Part shown: piece by piece, positions 1 through 11,408 of the stretch
Position numbering within the stretch: the stretch's first letter is position 1
Layout: every line of letters begins with the position of its first letter
Assembly (NCBI RefSeq): GCF_001680005.1
Contig: NC_033567.1
Span: forward strand, 4,216,001 to 4,280,000
Length of the DNA stretch: 64,000 nucleotides
Source of the DNA: Plasmodium coatneyi
Lineage: Eukaryota; Apicomplexa; Aconoidasida; Haemosporida; Plasmodiidae
Direction: 5' to 3'
Translations under genes and position numbers: made by a program
Notes under the pieces: model-generated
The model's input: only the letters and a program-made list of their open reading frames with translations
What the model was told of the DNA's origin: nothing
Databases searched by the model: none

Positions 1-1106
1 TGTCGATACTGAAAGATTCGTTTGGCTATAATGATGGCGAGTGACGCGCCGGTTTTGTTCTTTCGGGGAATTAAGTCTTTTTTTCTTTTTTAAAATAGGC
101 CTTTTTTTGAAAAAATGCCTCTCTCTTTTTTGCCAATTTTTTTTGTCCCGCCGCATGAAGCGAATACCACCTTTTTGTTTTGTTTTTGTTTTCCGCATAA
201 CTGAACCGCTTAAAGATGGCTCCCCGGAGCACATTTAAAATTGACCCTAATGAAGGAACACTTGTCTTAACGGGTAAATTTTAACCAGCCGCTCCGTTGT
301 GCGCCTCGAAAATTAAGAAAAAAAAACAAACATCACATGATGTGTATGTACGTACGTAGTTACATGTTCACCCCAAGGCGTTGCTGACAGCTGAGCAATC
401 TACTTAAAAGGACAAACTTGATTTCGCCTTTAAACGTTCGTGATCCTTTTACGTGTTACTTTATGGGGACTACGTATTTAAACCAGGATGTTTCTTTTTT
501 CATTTTCCTGAAGGGACACTTCAACATAACCGTAACAATGTGACATTCCGCTTAAGTGTGAAAAAAGAAAGTCTGTCACTTCCCCTCTACATCACGAAAG
601 CGGCGAACAGTCGAACAGGTTTGCATTTTCCCGCCAAGGGGGTACTACTCTTCCTTTTGGAGGAAGTAAGCTGCGTGCAAAAAGGCGCTATTGCATTGTG
701 CAGATGTGCTACCCCGGTGAGGTAAAAAAAAATTTTGTGGGGAGTTATGAAAATTTACGCACAAAAAGGGGTACCTGTTTTGCCCTTTCGATAGGATACA
801 CATTGGCATATTCCTCAATGTGCTACTATGCGAATATACCGCTTGGTGGGGGAACAGCTATGGCACCACCCCTATAACACATCTCCACTTTTCGCGGAAA
901 CCCTCTCATGGCATAAAGGAAGAGTACCTTCTTAAAATTAAAAATCTGTTCTACTTGGTCAAAAACACTAAAAGTTCAAAAAGTTCAGATGACGCATAAA
1001 AATTGCAAATGCGTTTTTTGTTCATGTTGGGTAGGGGGTAAAACACAAGAAAAGGAACACGTCCGTGCGCACGGGTGGAAAAAATGAATTATATTAATAT
1101 TATAAA

Positions 1107-1153
<47 letters not shown>

Positions 1154-1410
1154 ATGTGTATGTATGTCAACGTGTGCATTTTTTATTAGTAATGTATTTT
1201 TGAATTTTATTTTGTAGGCCTGGAGGTGCCTACTCAGGTGCTGCGTGGTGGAATGCTTTCCCCTGTGGGTAACACACTCGAGGGACACGTACAGGAGAAA
1301 GCATTTTCACCAGTCCACCATTGGGTGATGACCTCTGTCAGTATGAACACAACGAGTGGAAGCATCCATGCAAGCATAAATGCATGTGTGCCGCAAGGGA
1401 GGGTGGCCCC
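1..1410. other. 3' flank of eEF2, no gene seen
   Basis: This stretch lies downstream of the eEF2 stop codon, which is on the minus strand. Short open frames occur, but none has a recognisable domain or convincing coding character. The region holds the eEF2 3' UTR and terminator, then intergenic DNA with T-rich runs and the (TA)n/poly(T) tract at about 1105-1151. Confidence 0.6.
1105..1151. repeat. (TA)n microsatellite fused to a 29-base poly(T) tract
   Basis: A short alternating TA run leads straight into an uninterrupted run of T from about 1123 to 1151. It sits some 260 bases beyond the eEF2 stop codon. Tracts like this are common in Plasmodium intergenic DNA and are prone to length variation. 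Confidence 0.9.
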
Positions 1411-3909
1411 TTACAACTTATCCAAGTAGTTGTCCAACTGCGGCATTTCGACCTTAATACCCTTTCTCTCTCTAATGTTCATAATAATTTTGTAGGAATT
1501 TTTGTTGGAGTCAAATGGATCATCATAAAGTACAGACCAGTGATCAAACACACATTGTGGGAATGCTTGTCCGGAAGTGGCAGCTCGTAAAGCAGAGGTG
1601 AAACCGAAGGATTCTGCGACGGGGAGATGTGCCTGTATTTTTAGTAGTGGCGTACCTAATTTCTGATCTTCTGAAATAACAATACCTCTCCTTTTGTTTA
1701 ATACTGAGTAGACTCCACTGACAACATCTTGTGGGCAGCTAATATCAACAAGGTAGATGGGTTCTACTAATCTTGGGAAAGCAGTCAATTCACAAGCGTA
1801 GATACATTTCTTACAAGCAGGCATAATTTGTCCAGCACCTCTATGTATAGCATCAGCATGCATATGAACGTCTAACATTCTAAACTCACAACCTCTTAAG
1901 TTTTCTTCACATAAAACTCCCTCCTTGGATGCCCATTGAAAAGCTGCTACACAGTGCACCTTAATTTCATTCATGTACTGGATACCACTGGTATTATCGG
2001 TCAACAAATTGGGTCCAATAGTTTCTGGTCCGAATGCCCAGATTTTCAAGGCTAAGTTTTTATCCCACTGGTAGTTACTGTGTAGGTAATTTGCCCTGGC
2101 TTTGGGATCGTCCTTATCTGATACTTTGCTCTTGTCAATATCTTCTGGTAATCCTTCAGCTAATGGGAACGCTTTCATAAAGAGACGGTTGTGTTTGTTT
2201 GGTGACTTACCCAAACAGGTGATGGAGGATTCTTCTGTAACCGTTTCTCTATACGAAACAACGGGGTCGGATACGATAAAGTCAATCTGTGCATATTCGT
2301 CTTTTAAATCTTTTAAGCAAATTTCAATGTGTAATTCACCACAACCGGAAATGATATGTTCTCCTGATTCGTCTGTCTGGCACAGGACTAATGGATCAGA
2401 CTTGGCTAATTTCTTAAGACCATCAACTAGTTTTGGTAACTGCTTGCTATCTTTAGGCTTCACAGCAACACGCACAACTGGAGACACACTGTACTTCATA
2501 TCAGCAATGTTATGTGCTTCCTTAAAAGTTGTAATAGTTCCTGATTTTACAATGAATTGATCTACTCCTACTAAACAACAGGTATTACCACATGGGACAT
2601 CCTGCACTTGTTCGGTATACCTACCCATCATGAGAACAGTCCTCTGAATATTCTTCTCATACAGATCCGTTTTCTCTCCTGGTACGTAATGTGGACCTTG
2701 GATTCTTACCTTCTGTCCTGTTGCAACTGTTCCTGAGAAAACACGACCAAAGGCGTAAAATCTTCCCTTATCAGATGTGGGCACCATTTTCGATATGTAC
2801 ATCATAAGAGGACCATTTGGATCACAGTTACGAATAGCATTGGCAGCTTCATCATCCATGGGACCTTCATAAAGATTCTCTACACGGTACTTCTGCGCTG
2901 TGGCTGGGGATGGCAAATGCGTGACAATCATTTCGAGGAGGGTATCTCCTGCTGGTAACCATAACTGCATTGCTTTTTTTAGTAATTGTTTTCCTGTTAA
3001 ATTTTTATCATCTCCTTTTAATTCAACTCCGATATTTGTCAACATCTTTGTGTACTTTTCCTTATCGTCATTCATGATGGATTGACATAAATTTAAAATG
3101 GGCTCCATGATGAATTGGCAGAAACCTCTCTTATATCCTTCCTGTTGGTTTTTGGACCACTTCTTCGTCTTGGCATCATAAAAGCTGTTACCCCACAGAC
3201 GCTGCATCATTTTGCTCTTCTCGATACCAAACTTTTTAGAGTAAATTCGAGAAAACGTTTCTAAGGTAAATGCCCAGCCTTGTAAACCTGAACCGAAGGA
3301 CACTGTTCCCTTTTCTGGATAAACCTGAATGTCTCCCATCAGCTTGTCTGTATAAGTGGAAATAATCACATTCACACTTTCAATCGTTCTGGCAAAGGTC
3401 TGATAAATATCTTCCACTTCCATCTGCAATTCTAGCAACGCTCTGTCCACTTTATTCACATGCAACACTGGCTTGATTCTTTCTCCTAACGCTTGGTACA
3501 ACACCGTTTCTGTTTGAACACACACTCCTTCAATGGTATCCACCACAACTAACGCACCATCTGTAACTCTCAGTGCTGCCGTAACTTCTGATGAAAAATC
3601 AACATGTCCTGGGGAATCGATTAGGTTAATAAGAAAGGGTTTCTTTCCTTCTCCATCTTCCAAATCGTGCTCAAAGTACATAGAAATACCGGTCGACTTG
3701 ATGGTAATGCACCTTTCCTGTTCATCTGCTCTGGTATCCGTAAAACGCGCATCTCCTGCATGTTTGCTAGAAATAATACCAGCTTTGGAAACTAGAGAAT
3801 CAGTTAAGGTTGATTTTCCATGGTCCACATGCGCTATAACGGACATGTTCCTGATCTGCTTGGTTTTGTTCATGATCTCACGAACCTGATCCACTGTGAA
3901 GTTCACCAT
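1411..3909 (-). CDS. eEF2: Translation elongation factor 2 (eEF2)
   Basis: An 832-residue single-exon protein that catalyses GTP-dependent ribosome translocation in the cytosol. The G1 motif AHVDHGKST is at residues 26-34, and the switch I segment RFTDTRADEQERC contains Thr57/Thr59, equivalent to the eEF2-kinase site region. The segment DSPGHVDF is G3 and NKVDRA is G4. The tip of domain IV reads HADAIHRGAGQ, and its second His, about residue 689, is the expected diphthamide residue. The C-terminus ends LDNYLDKL, close to the usual eukaryotic end. Length matches yeast eEF2 (842) and the start MVNFTVDQ is the conserved one. No intron is needed. The gene is transcribed away from the long divergent region at 3910-7481, consistent with a strong, constitutive promoter. 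Confidence 0.99.
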   Translation of the reverse strand: MVNFTVDQVREIMNKTKQIRNMSVIAHVDHGKSTLTDSLVSKAGIISSKHAGDARFTDTRADEQERCITIKSTGISMYFEHDLEDGEGKKPFLINLIDSPGHVDFSSEVTAALRVTDGALVVVDTIEGVCVQTETVLYQALGERIKPVLHVNKVDRALLELQMEVEDIYQTFARTIESVNVIISTYTDKLMGDIQVYPEKGTVSFGSGLQGWAFTLETFSRIYSKKFGIEKSKMMQRLWGNSFYDAKTKKWSKNQQEGYKRGFCQFIMEPILNLCQSIMNDDKEKYTKMLTNIGVELKGDDKNLTGKQLLKKAMQLWLPAGDTLLEMIVTHLPSPATAQKYRVENLYEGPMDDEAANAIRNCDPNGPLMMYISKMVPTSDKGRFYAFGRVFSGTVATGQKVRIQGPHYVPGEKTDLYEKNIQRTVLMMGRYTEQVQDVPCGNTCCLVGVDQFIVKSGTITTFKEAHNIADMKYSVSPVVRVAVKPKDSKQLPKLVDGLKKLAKSDPLVLCQTDESGEHIISGCGELHIEICLKDLKDEYAQIDFIVSDPVVSYRETVTEESSITCLGKSPNKHNRLFMKAFPLAEGLPEDIDKSKVSDKDDPKARANYLHSNYQWDKNLALKIWAFGPETIGPNLLTDNTSGIQYMNEIKVHCVAAFQWASKEGVLCEENLRGCEFRMLDVHMHADAIHRGAGQIMPACKKCIYACELTAFPRLVEPIYLVDISCPQDVVSGVYSVLNKRRGIVISEDQKLGTPLLKIQAHLPVAESFGFTSALRAATSGQAFPQCVFDHWSVLYDDPFDSNKNSYKIIMNIRERKGIKVEMPQLDNYLDKL

Positions 3910-4814
3910 TTTGTTCTACAGTTATGTATGCTTCAATGGGGGGTAGGTTGGTTTGGTTTTATTTGGTTCCTTCTTTGGAGAATATTGCGCGCTGGGGGGT
4001 TCGGGCGGAATACGCGAATATGGTATGCGTAACTGCTCAACAGGTAACCCCTTTTGTGTTTTGCTTTTTCCCCTTTTTTAACCCTAGCGGGATATATATT
4101 CACGCGCGCAGGGATAGGAGTACAATTCAGCAAGTACAACACGCTTATATGGGAACGTGTTCCAACTGGTTGCTCATATAGATATAATTTATAAAAACAG
4201 GCTCTAAATACTTTTTTCTGCTTTTCCGTGTGACACTTTTTTTATCCCCCAGGGGAATTGTAAAATACTGCTGTAATATACGCACGGGCGTTTGTTTTAT
4301 GCTCGTGCTACAATTGAACAGTTGGAAGCATTAGCGTATTTTTCATTACTTAAAACATTCGCTGTTATACTCAAGTATTGAATTTGCATATATTTGGTGC
4401 GTGCGCGGTACGCAAAAGGTATATTATAATACGTAATGTTTCTCAAAAAATGTTCATAAAACTTGGTTTTCTTTTTTAAAAAAATGCTTGCAATTTTTCG
4501 TTTAATTGTTTGCACGAACTGCTAACATTCCTACATTTTTTTTTTTAAGATAAGCTATCAAGGTGGTAAAATATTGTTACGGGTTTGTGCTTTGCGCAAT
4601 CGTATTTCCCTTTTTTAACTTTGCGTTTTTGGCTTTACTCTTTTTTTTTATTAACACGATATGTAGAGAAATTCATACGGGGGCTTGGCACAAAAATAAT
4701 GACCGAACGGTGGTAATGCAAATGCAGTTAGCCAATATAGTGTATGTTCTTTTTTCGGGCAATTATTCCCTGCAGGGAAAAATGCAATATTTATGCTGTA
4801 ATGCAATATGGTTC

Positions 4815-4845
<31 letters not shown>

Positions 4846-7481
4846 GGGGGCAGTGTACGCATTTATTATATTTCCACGTCACTATGTTGGGTTGCCAAAA
4901 ATATGTGCTTTTTTAAAGGCATAAAAAAAAAAAAAAAAAAAAAACAGCTAAAAAAGGTATTGTTATCAGAGTAAGCAAAGAAGATGTATTTCCTTTTCCC
5001 GAACATCAGAAATGGTAGCAGGAATATTGTTACCCCCCTAATATGTACCTACAGTTGTGCTAGCATACAATTTCATGTGACAAAAAAAAATACCTACATA
5101 AGGGGTGAATGTTCCAGGAGGGTATTATAACTACGTAGCGATTATAGGGCGAGCATAAATCGAAAATTTTTTGTGACATTTCCTATGTGAATTTTCCCCC
5201 TTAATGAGAGCGGAAAATTGACCATTCGACTGTTTATTAAAAGGAACAGAGTGGTAGCAATCATTCCTTTTTGTGTATGTTCATCCTGCGCTGCGCCAGT
5301 ATACATACCTTCTTTCCACATACATATGAAGTACGTATATTTTGGAAAACAACGAGGGAACACGGTTGTGCACCGCGCAAGGCAGCACGGTACGATCGCA
5401 TATAAAACGTACGCACGTTACGTGTACGTATGCTGATATGTAAAATAGGTACGAACATAAGCATACAAAATGTACGTTATAAGTGTTCTCCATGGACCGC
5501 TAATGTTGTGATATGATCGCGCGCAACAGCTGTACATGCTGTGCGTATCCCTAATTGGTTGGGAAGATGCCCAAGTACCCGTTTTTTATTCTCAAAATGG
5601 GAAAAAAAAATTCCCACACAACGATGCGCGTGTTATGTTGCGATGTTTACAGGATGGCATACCAGGGTTTGGCCCTCCTTAAGTTCAACATTTACCAGTT
5701 TAATGATGAGGGAAGGGAAAAAAAAAAAGAAAAATTGCTTCCATTGATATTTATTAAAAATTACGCATCACCATGGCAGGTTTGAATAGTCAATATCCTT
5801 TAAATGCGTCATAAATGCGCTACAATTAGAGCATGGTTTGCGTGGAACTGCACGAAAGGTCTGTTCGTTTGGTCCCCCCAAAACGGGAAATTGTGCCTGT
5901 ACGCGATGTGTACCTTTGGGGAAGTTGATGCCCCAGGAGTGCAATCTTGTGAGTCACATTAATCTCTGACAGCACAATTCTTTATTTTGTGTGTACTGTT
6001 TGGACCATTGCTCAGCACTGTAATGAAAGAATGGTACTATTAAAAAAGTAAAATCGGTTACTTGGCGGGGAAATTATTTACGACACGAAGAAAGAAGCCA
6101 ACATGTTGTTCACGCCATTACATCAAATGAGTGTGTAGAAAAAAGGCGTAAGATGTCCAAGCCATCTTAGCCGCTTAACGCATTTGAGAAAATCTCGCAG
6201 GAGTTCCTTCACATGTGTTGAGAACATATTAAATTGTGCCTACATTTGGCAACAAGAAAAAAAAAAAAAAAGAAAAAAATGCCGTAATGTGTCCTTCACT
6301 CATTCGCCTAGCCAAATGAATTAAAAAAAAATGTACATGTACAATAAAACAAAATAGGAATGCGCCCTCAAAAGGGTATAAATATGACGGACGTGAAAAT
6401 TTTCCCTAAAGTGTAGCCTTCCACAGCTTCTTTTCATATTGTTGGATGACACATGGAACGGGGCTTCGTACGTTCAAGTTTCAATGCGCAAAAAAAGCAA
6501 CGCCATTCGTTCGTACAGGCCTGCATGTTCCCCTCAAATAATATGATGTAAACATTTGGAGGGAGACTCACACGACTGGGCGGGTTTATTTTATTTTACT
6601 CGCCTTTGTGCCATTTTTTTGATTTGAATTTTTCAAGGCGTAATTTTGTATATTCAATTTGCGAAAAATTGGAGGGCACATTGTGATGTATATACCTCCA
6701 AGGTGGGTACAAATGATAAAGTGAAGGTTGCGCATTTTTAACACTTGGGGTGAAACAAAGCCTGACAGCGTTATCAGTTGTTTGTGTGTAAATGGCCCAA
6801 CTGTTGCGGATCTATGTGTACACCGTGTATGCGCGCAGATGAACGCAACACGGACATATGTTCTTTTTGCTGATGTTAAATCTCTCCATTTGTGCATTTG
6901 TAGAAAGGGCCTTTTGAAAACATAAGGCGCTGCGCATTTAAGCAATCGGCTTTGACGAAATCGCAACTGTGTTAGTGGCACGTAAAAGCAAATTATTTTT
7001 TCCAATCGCCCTGCTAATGTGCTACAACCCATTGGGTACTTAAAAGGGAAAAATTACTGAAGGTTATATTTGCCTTCGCAGAAGATAACGGAAGCATGTT
7101 TTGCAAAAAATCGGGAACTCCTCATATTTAAGTGAAGAGGGAAAAGGGAAAGATTCCCAAATGTGTATGTCAATCTGTTTATGATTACGCCGGGACACAC
7201 ACATTTACGTCGTAGCAAACGATTGAAAATTCTGCGCATAGTTATTTCCGCGGGGTTGCATTCCGGTAAGCAGGTGAGACCGCATGACGGCACTTAGGAG
7301 GACATTCCCGCATTCACTTTTACAAATTATCTACAAAAGTAACTAAACCGGTTAGCTTAAATAAGAGAACAAGCTTCGACGTGATAAGCAGGATGCGCAG
7401 GATTACACGCCTTTGTGATGAAATAGTTGCCAAGGGGACCGTCCTGTAAGTAGGAGAGACGCAGCACGAAACGAGGCAAAA
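3910..7481. promoter_or_regulatory. Divergent intergenic region between eEF2 and the GTPase-like gene
   Basis: This is 3.6 kb separating two divergently transcribed genes, so it must hold both promoters and 5' UTRs. It is rich in T/A runs, including poly(A) at 4815-4843 and 4923-4944. A few frames of 60-150 codons are open, but none has a domain, a good start context plus composition, or a splice partner. No tRNA or other structured RNA was recognised. Confidence 0.6.
4815..4843. repeat. Poly(A) tract, about 29 bases
   Basis: An uninterrupted homopolymer in the eEF2 upstream region. A second tract of about 22 A lies at 4923-4944. Both are likely length-polymorphic between isolates. Confidence 0.9.
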
Positions 7482-9653
7482 ATGTTCTCCCTAATAAAGT
7501 CCGTCTTTTCCAACGGGCAAGAGGGGAAGGAGTTGAACGTGTTAATAATCGGAGAGTGCGAATCAGGCAAAACGAGTCTGTTCAATCTGATCGGCAGTTT
7601 TCACAACAAAAGCAAATATGACATGTTAAATACGGTAATACCCACGGGGAATAAAAACGGCACTTGTGCCCTCGGATTTAACACGAAGAAAATTACATTC
7701 AATAGAAAGCCTTTAAAAATATATGACTTGGAAGGCACGGCAACAAACACGACAAATATTTACGACTGCTATTATGATGACGCGGACGTTATATTTTACG
7801 TGATTGATGCGAAGGATGAGAAGCACATTTTTAATGCGATTCTTTATTTGTCTTGTTTAAGTTCGAATGGGAGGCTGTCTCGGGGGGGACTTCCTGATGG
7901 GAGCAACACCTGTAAAAAGGGACGGCAATTTTTAAAACCTATTTTCATTCTAGGAAATAAATCCGAAGACACGTCAGCCTTTTTTTCCGCTCCGTGTATA
8001 TCCAATTATATAAATTCAATAGATGTGTACAAAAATGAAAAATTCTGGCAGTTCCTTCTGTCGAGTGATAACACCTTTTTGAAGCATTACCTGAGCGTGC
8101 TGCATCATAGGGTTCTAAATTACGCCTTCGCTGATGGGGTAGACGAAGAACAAACCGACCAGAGGGAGGTGAAAAGGGAGGGAAATAAGGATGGTAAAAA
8201 TGGGGATATCACAGAAAACACGCCATGTGACATCGTGAAGGATATAAAGAGCGGGCTAAAGGGGGCCATCACTGTAGACGACATCGAGAATGATCCCCTC
8301 CTGGAAACGTTACTCAAAAAGATCGTTAGCGATAATGTGAATAATTGCAAACGTATGCCCATACAAGTGTATAATATTAGCGTACTAAGAAATAAAGGAG
8401 TGTATGAAGTGCTTGAAAAAATTTTTGACGAATATTTTTTGAGCGGCATGTATACAAATGGGGGTAAGGTATGTAATAACACCCGCCCTGGGAAGACAGA
8501 AAAAAGGGGGGAATACGCAAACGAGCATGTGCCTCTTAATGGAAGAGGTAGATCTGATTGTACTATTCAAGGTGAAACTGGCAGGACAGGAACACATTTG
8601 ATACATGTGTCTGGAGAAGGGTGTGGCCACACGGGAAAGTCAAGTCTTCACCCCAGAAATTGCAGAACGCACAACGTAGAAATGACGGAACATTTGCACA
8701 CCGCGCCAAACAGTGCTTATGTGATGTACGAACGGAATAGCACTTCGGTGAATTTATTTATTGAGCATATACAGCACCTATATTTTGGGAAGAGCACTTT
8801 TGATAATGTGCCAAAGGAGTTTTTCTTCCCCCATCAGGGGAACGCAAAATATAGGAAAAAATATAAAATTAAGAAGAAGGACCAGTTGGGAGGAAACGGA
8901 ACTGCGGCGGGACTGCAAAAGGGAGAAGCAACCCAGCAGGTGAAAAAAACTTACGATGCTGATGACACGTATGAGGAGAAGGAAACCCTCTGCACAGACA
9001 GAACCATGTCGATTGATAACACCCCGCTAGAGGACAAGGGAATACCACAAGATAAATCAGGCGAGGGGGTAAGGGAACACACAAAAGGTCAAGTTAAAGC
9101 GGTGGGTGTAAATGCTATCTCAGGACGAGATGGAACGAACGCGGAAGTTAAAAGGGAAGAGTTGGACAGCGAAACGGGTGAAGTGTCAAATAGAACAAAA
9201 ATTGAACAAAAGGGGGAAGTCATCCAAGTGGGCCAAGCCGCAGAGCTGATCAAAGGAGTGATGCACCCAAATGGTGGTGAATTCATAGAAGACGAAGCAG
9301 ATAGTGAAGGAAAAAAATCAAGGGACCTTTTCCAATCTGATAAGGAAGAAAGTGATCAGAATTACGCAAACCACACCCACCATACAGACTATTCGTCAAA
9401 TGAGGGGACGCCAAAAAGTGGAAGCCCCCTTTGTGAAGAGAATCATATAAATGGCCACGTCAACCATGGTAAGAATGTCATGCGCAAGGGAAAAATTAAC
9501 AAGAAAAAATACTTCATTGTGGAAAAAAAGAAAAAAAAGAAATTTCTCCACAGCGGTAAAAAAATAAGTGATGTAGAGGAAAATTCAAGCAATTCCCTGG
9601 AAGGCGTTAACCTGATGAATGTTATGCGGGTAGATTCGCTTAACAAAATTTAG
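7482..9653 (+). CDS. P-loop GTPase-like protein with long hydrophilic tail
   Basis: A 723-residue single-exon protein. The first ~220 residues form a small-GTPase-like domain. The Walker A motif GECESGKT is at residues 24-31. A G3-like YDLEG at 81-85 sits where Arf/Arl/Sar proteins have WDxGG, and LGNKSE at about 157-162 sits where NKxD is expected. The catalytic Gln after G3 is Thr and the G4 Asp is Glu, so ordinary GTP hydrolysis and guanine specificity are doubtful. Residues ~300-723 are charged low complexity ending in a Lys-rich stretch. The start has the typical AAAAATG context. It could be a divergent Arl- or SRP-receptor-beta-like GTPase, but I cannot assign a specific family. It is convergent with the thiolase. 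Confidence 0.9.
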   Translation: MFSLIKSVFSNGQEGKELNVLIIGECESGKTSLFNLIGSFHNKSKYDMLNTVIPTGNKNGTCALGFNTKKITFNRKPLKIYDLEGTATNTTNIYDCYYDDADVIFYVIDAKDEKHIFNAILYLSCLSSNGRLSRGGLPDGSNTCKKGRQFLKPIFILGNKSEDTSAFFSAPCISNYINSIDVYKNEKFWQFLLSSDNTFLKHYLSVLHHRVLNYAFADGVDEEQTDQREVKREGNKDGKNGDITENTPCDIVKDIKSGLKGAITVDDIENDPLLETLLKKIVSDNVNNCKRMPIQVYNISVLRNKGVYEVLEKIFDEYFLSGMYTNGGKVCNNTRPGKTEKRGEYANEHVPLNGRGRSDCTIQGETGRTGTHLIHVSGEGCGHTGKSSLHPRNCRTHNVEMTEHLHTAPNSAYVMYERNSTSVNLFIEHIQHLYFGKSTFDNVPKEFFFPHQGNAKYRKKYKIKKKDQLGGNGTAAGLQKGEATQQVKKTYDADDTYEEKETLCTDRTMSIDNTPLEDKGIPQDKSGEGVREHTKGQVKAVGVNAISGRDGTNAEVKREELDSETGEVSNRTKIEQKGEVIQVGQAAELIKGVMHPNGGEFIEDEADSEGKKSRDLFQSDKEESDQNYANHTHHTDYSSNEGTPKSGSPLCEENHINGHVNHGKNVMRKGKINKKKYFIVEKKKKKKFLHSGKKISDVEENSSNSLEGVNLMNVMRVDSLNKI

Positions 9654-9986
9654 GCATCGAGGACGCTGGAAGAGGTGATGCGTGACCAAATTGAAGAATG
9701 CAAAAAAGAACACTTTTTTTTTTCGTTTTTTTTTTGTTCGTATAAATTACATTAATGATGATGTTACCTTTTTAAGTTTTCCAAATTATGTGAATCACCT
9801 TTTGTCCAGTAAAAGGGCAAAAGTGGTGCAAATATATGTATGTGCTGGTATAACGAAAAAATGTAAAGGCAAAGCCAATGGTAATGCCCAAGTTGGGTTA
9901 AAAAAGGAAGGAGAAAAGGGGGCGTATGGCGCTATATTGCAATGATCAATACGCTGGTGTGGCGAGAAGATGAAAAAAAAAAACGG
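9654..9986. other. Convergent 3' intergenic spacer
   Basis: This is 333 bases between the stop codons of the GTPase-like gene (+) and the thiolase (-), with T- and A-rich runs. It probably holds both 3' ends and terminators. No gene seen. Confidence 0.6.
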
Positions 9987-11408
9987 CTAGACGTTCTCCA
10001 CAATGACAGAGGTGGAGGTGCCTAGGTAATTATTTATAGAAGCGCAACCCAACTTCATGTCAAAGTTTTTCAACACAGTAATGAGCGAAATGAGGATCCT
10101 CGATCCGGAAACCGAACTTGGATGTCCTATAGATAAAGCACCGCCATTTACATTCACATTAGAATGATCCAGGTCTAACTTGCGAATGTTGTACACTACG
10201 TCTAAAGCGGAGGATTCATTAATCTCGTAATAATCGACGGAGGATTTATTTATCTTTTTAAGACACTTGATAATTGAGTGAGAGATACTGAGTGGAGCAT
10301 CAGAAGGGTAGACGGATGCATGATCGTATGTTACAATTTGCACTAACGGATTTATTTGCAGTTGGTTTATTTTCTGTTCACTCATAAGTACAATTGCACA
10401 AGCACCATCTGCCAACGGTGCAGTGTTACAGGTCGTTACGACAGAGTCAATACTTAAATTACAAATATCATCGAGGTTATATTTTTTGTACATTTCATCC
10501 GTTTCGATAACCGTTTTTTCATTTGTGATGGGATTTTTCTTCCTTTGAATTATTAAAGGAAACAATTCTTGTTGAATTAAATTATCGCTATACGCATTGG
10601 CTGTTCTTTTAAACGAATTGACCACATATGCATCGAGGTCTACTCTGGGGATTTTATATTTTTTGCAAAACTGTTCCATGTTATTATTTTTTTTTAACTC
10701 CTTCTTACTAACAATGTAGTCGTACCCATCGTGGACGATGCTATCATTTAGGGGGCTATTCCCGAGGTGATACTTTTCCGTTCTTATATTTTTTAAGTAA
10801 AAAGGGCTTTGCGACATGGATTCCATGGCGCCAACTACGCAGATGTCCTTCCCGCCTTTGATTAGCTCATAACCGAGGGTCACGGCGTCCAGCCCTCCGC
10901 AGCACAGGTTGCTTACCAGGTGCGTCTTCGCGTTTAGGTTTATCCCTGCAGGGGTGGGTGTGAATACATTGTAGGAGGGGCACTTTAAACGGGTGATCAC
11001 TAATTTGGAAAGAATCTTCTTCCTTGCGTGCATAAGTTAGCAGGTCAAAATGACTAACCCGTCGAAACTACCACCCTCTGGAGGGGCAGCGGGCCGCACC
11101 CCGCGGGGAGAGACTGTCCGAAGATTAGGCAGTCCACTTCGTCTTTTTCAATTTGACTTCTCTCCAGGGCCTTCAAAATGGTTGGGCCGGCTTCACATTG
11201 AGGTGCAAAAAAAAAAAAAAAAAAAAAAAAAAAAGATGCATATGTATAGATCGAAACATGCACATTTGTTAGGGCGCCTCTTTGCAGAGGAACCATTCTA
11301 ACCTAACTTATGCACTGGTATTTGTGACAGGTTCCCACCGAGGGAACCGATGGGCGTCCTGGCGTAGCCCGCCACGAACACCCTTCTCAAATTGTTTGTT
11401 GTCGTCAT
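9987..11408 (-). CDS. Acetyl-CoA acetyltransferase-like thiolase, three exons, second active-site Cys missing
   Basis: Three exons read 11408-11303, 11190-11059 and 10945-9987 and give 398 residues, a normal thiolase length. Exon 1 begins MTTTNNLRRVFVAGYARTP and continues the family's RTPIGS motif. Exons 2 and 3 carry FGQSLPAG and SNLCCGG. Both introns are phase 1 and begin GTTAG. Cys94 aligns with the acyl-accepting Cys, and GHP (His354) is present. However, the usual C-x-GGGxG near the C-terminus reads INNYLGTS, putting Asn384 where the second catalytic Cys should be. NEAF reads NESS (Asn322). The family condenses or cleaves acyl-CoA; here Claisen chemistry may be impaired. Intron 1 contains a poly(T) tract of about 28. 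Annotated as acetyl-CoA acetyltransferase in other Plasmodium, from memory. Confidence 0.9.
11207..11234. repeat. Poly(A) tract (poly(T) on the coding strand) inside thiolase intron 1
   Basis: A run of about 28 A on the plus strand. On the thiolase strand it forms the pyrimidine tract just before the intron 1 acceptor, so length variation could affect splicing. Confidence 0.85.

Noticed and set aside
5555..5785. A 76-codon open frame upstream of eEF2
   Set aside because: Short, ends in homopolymer-derived Lys codons, no similarity recognised.
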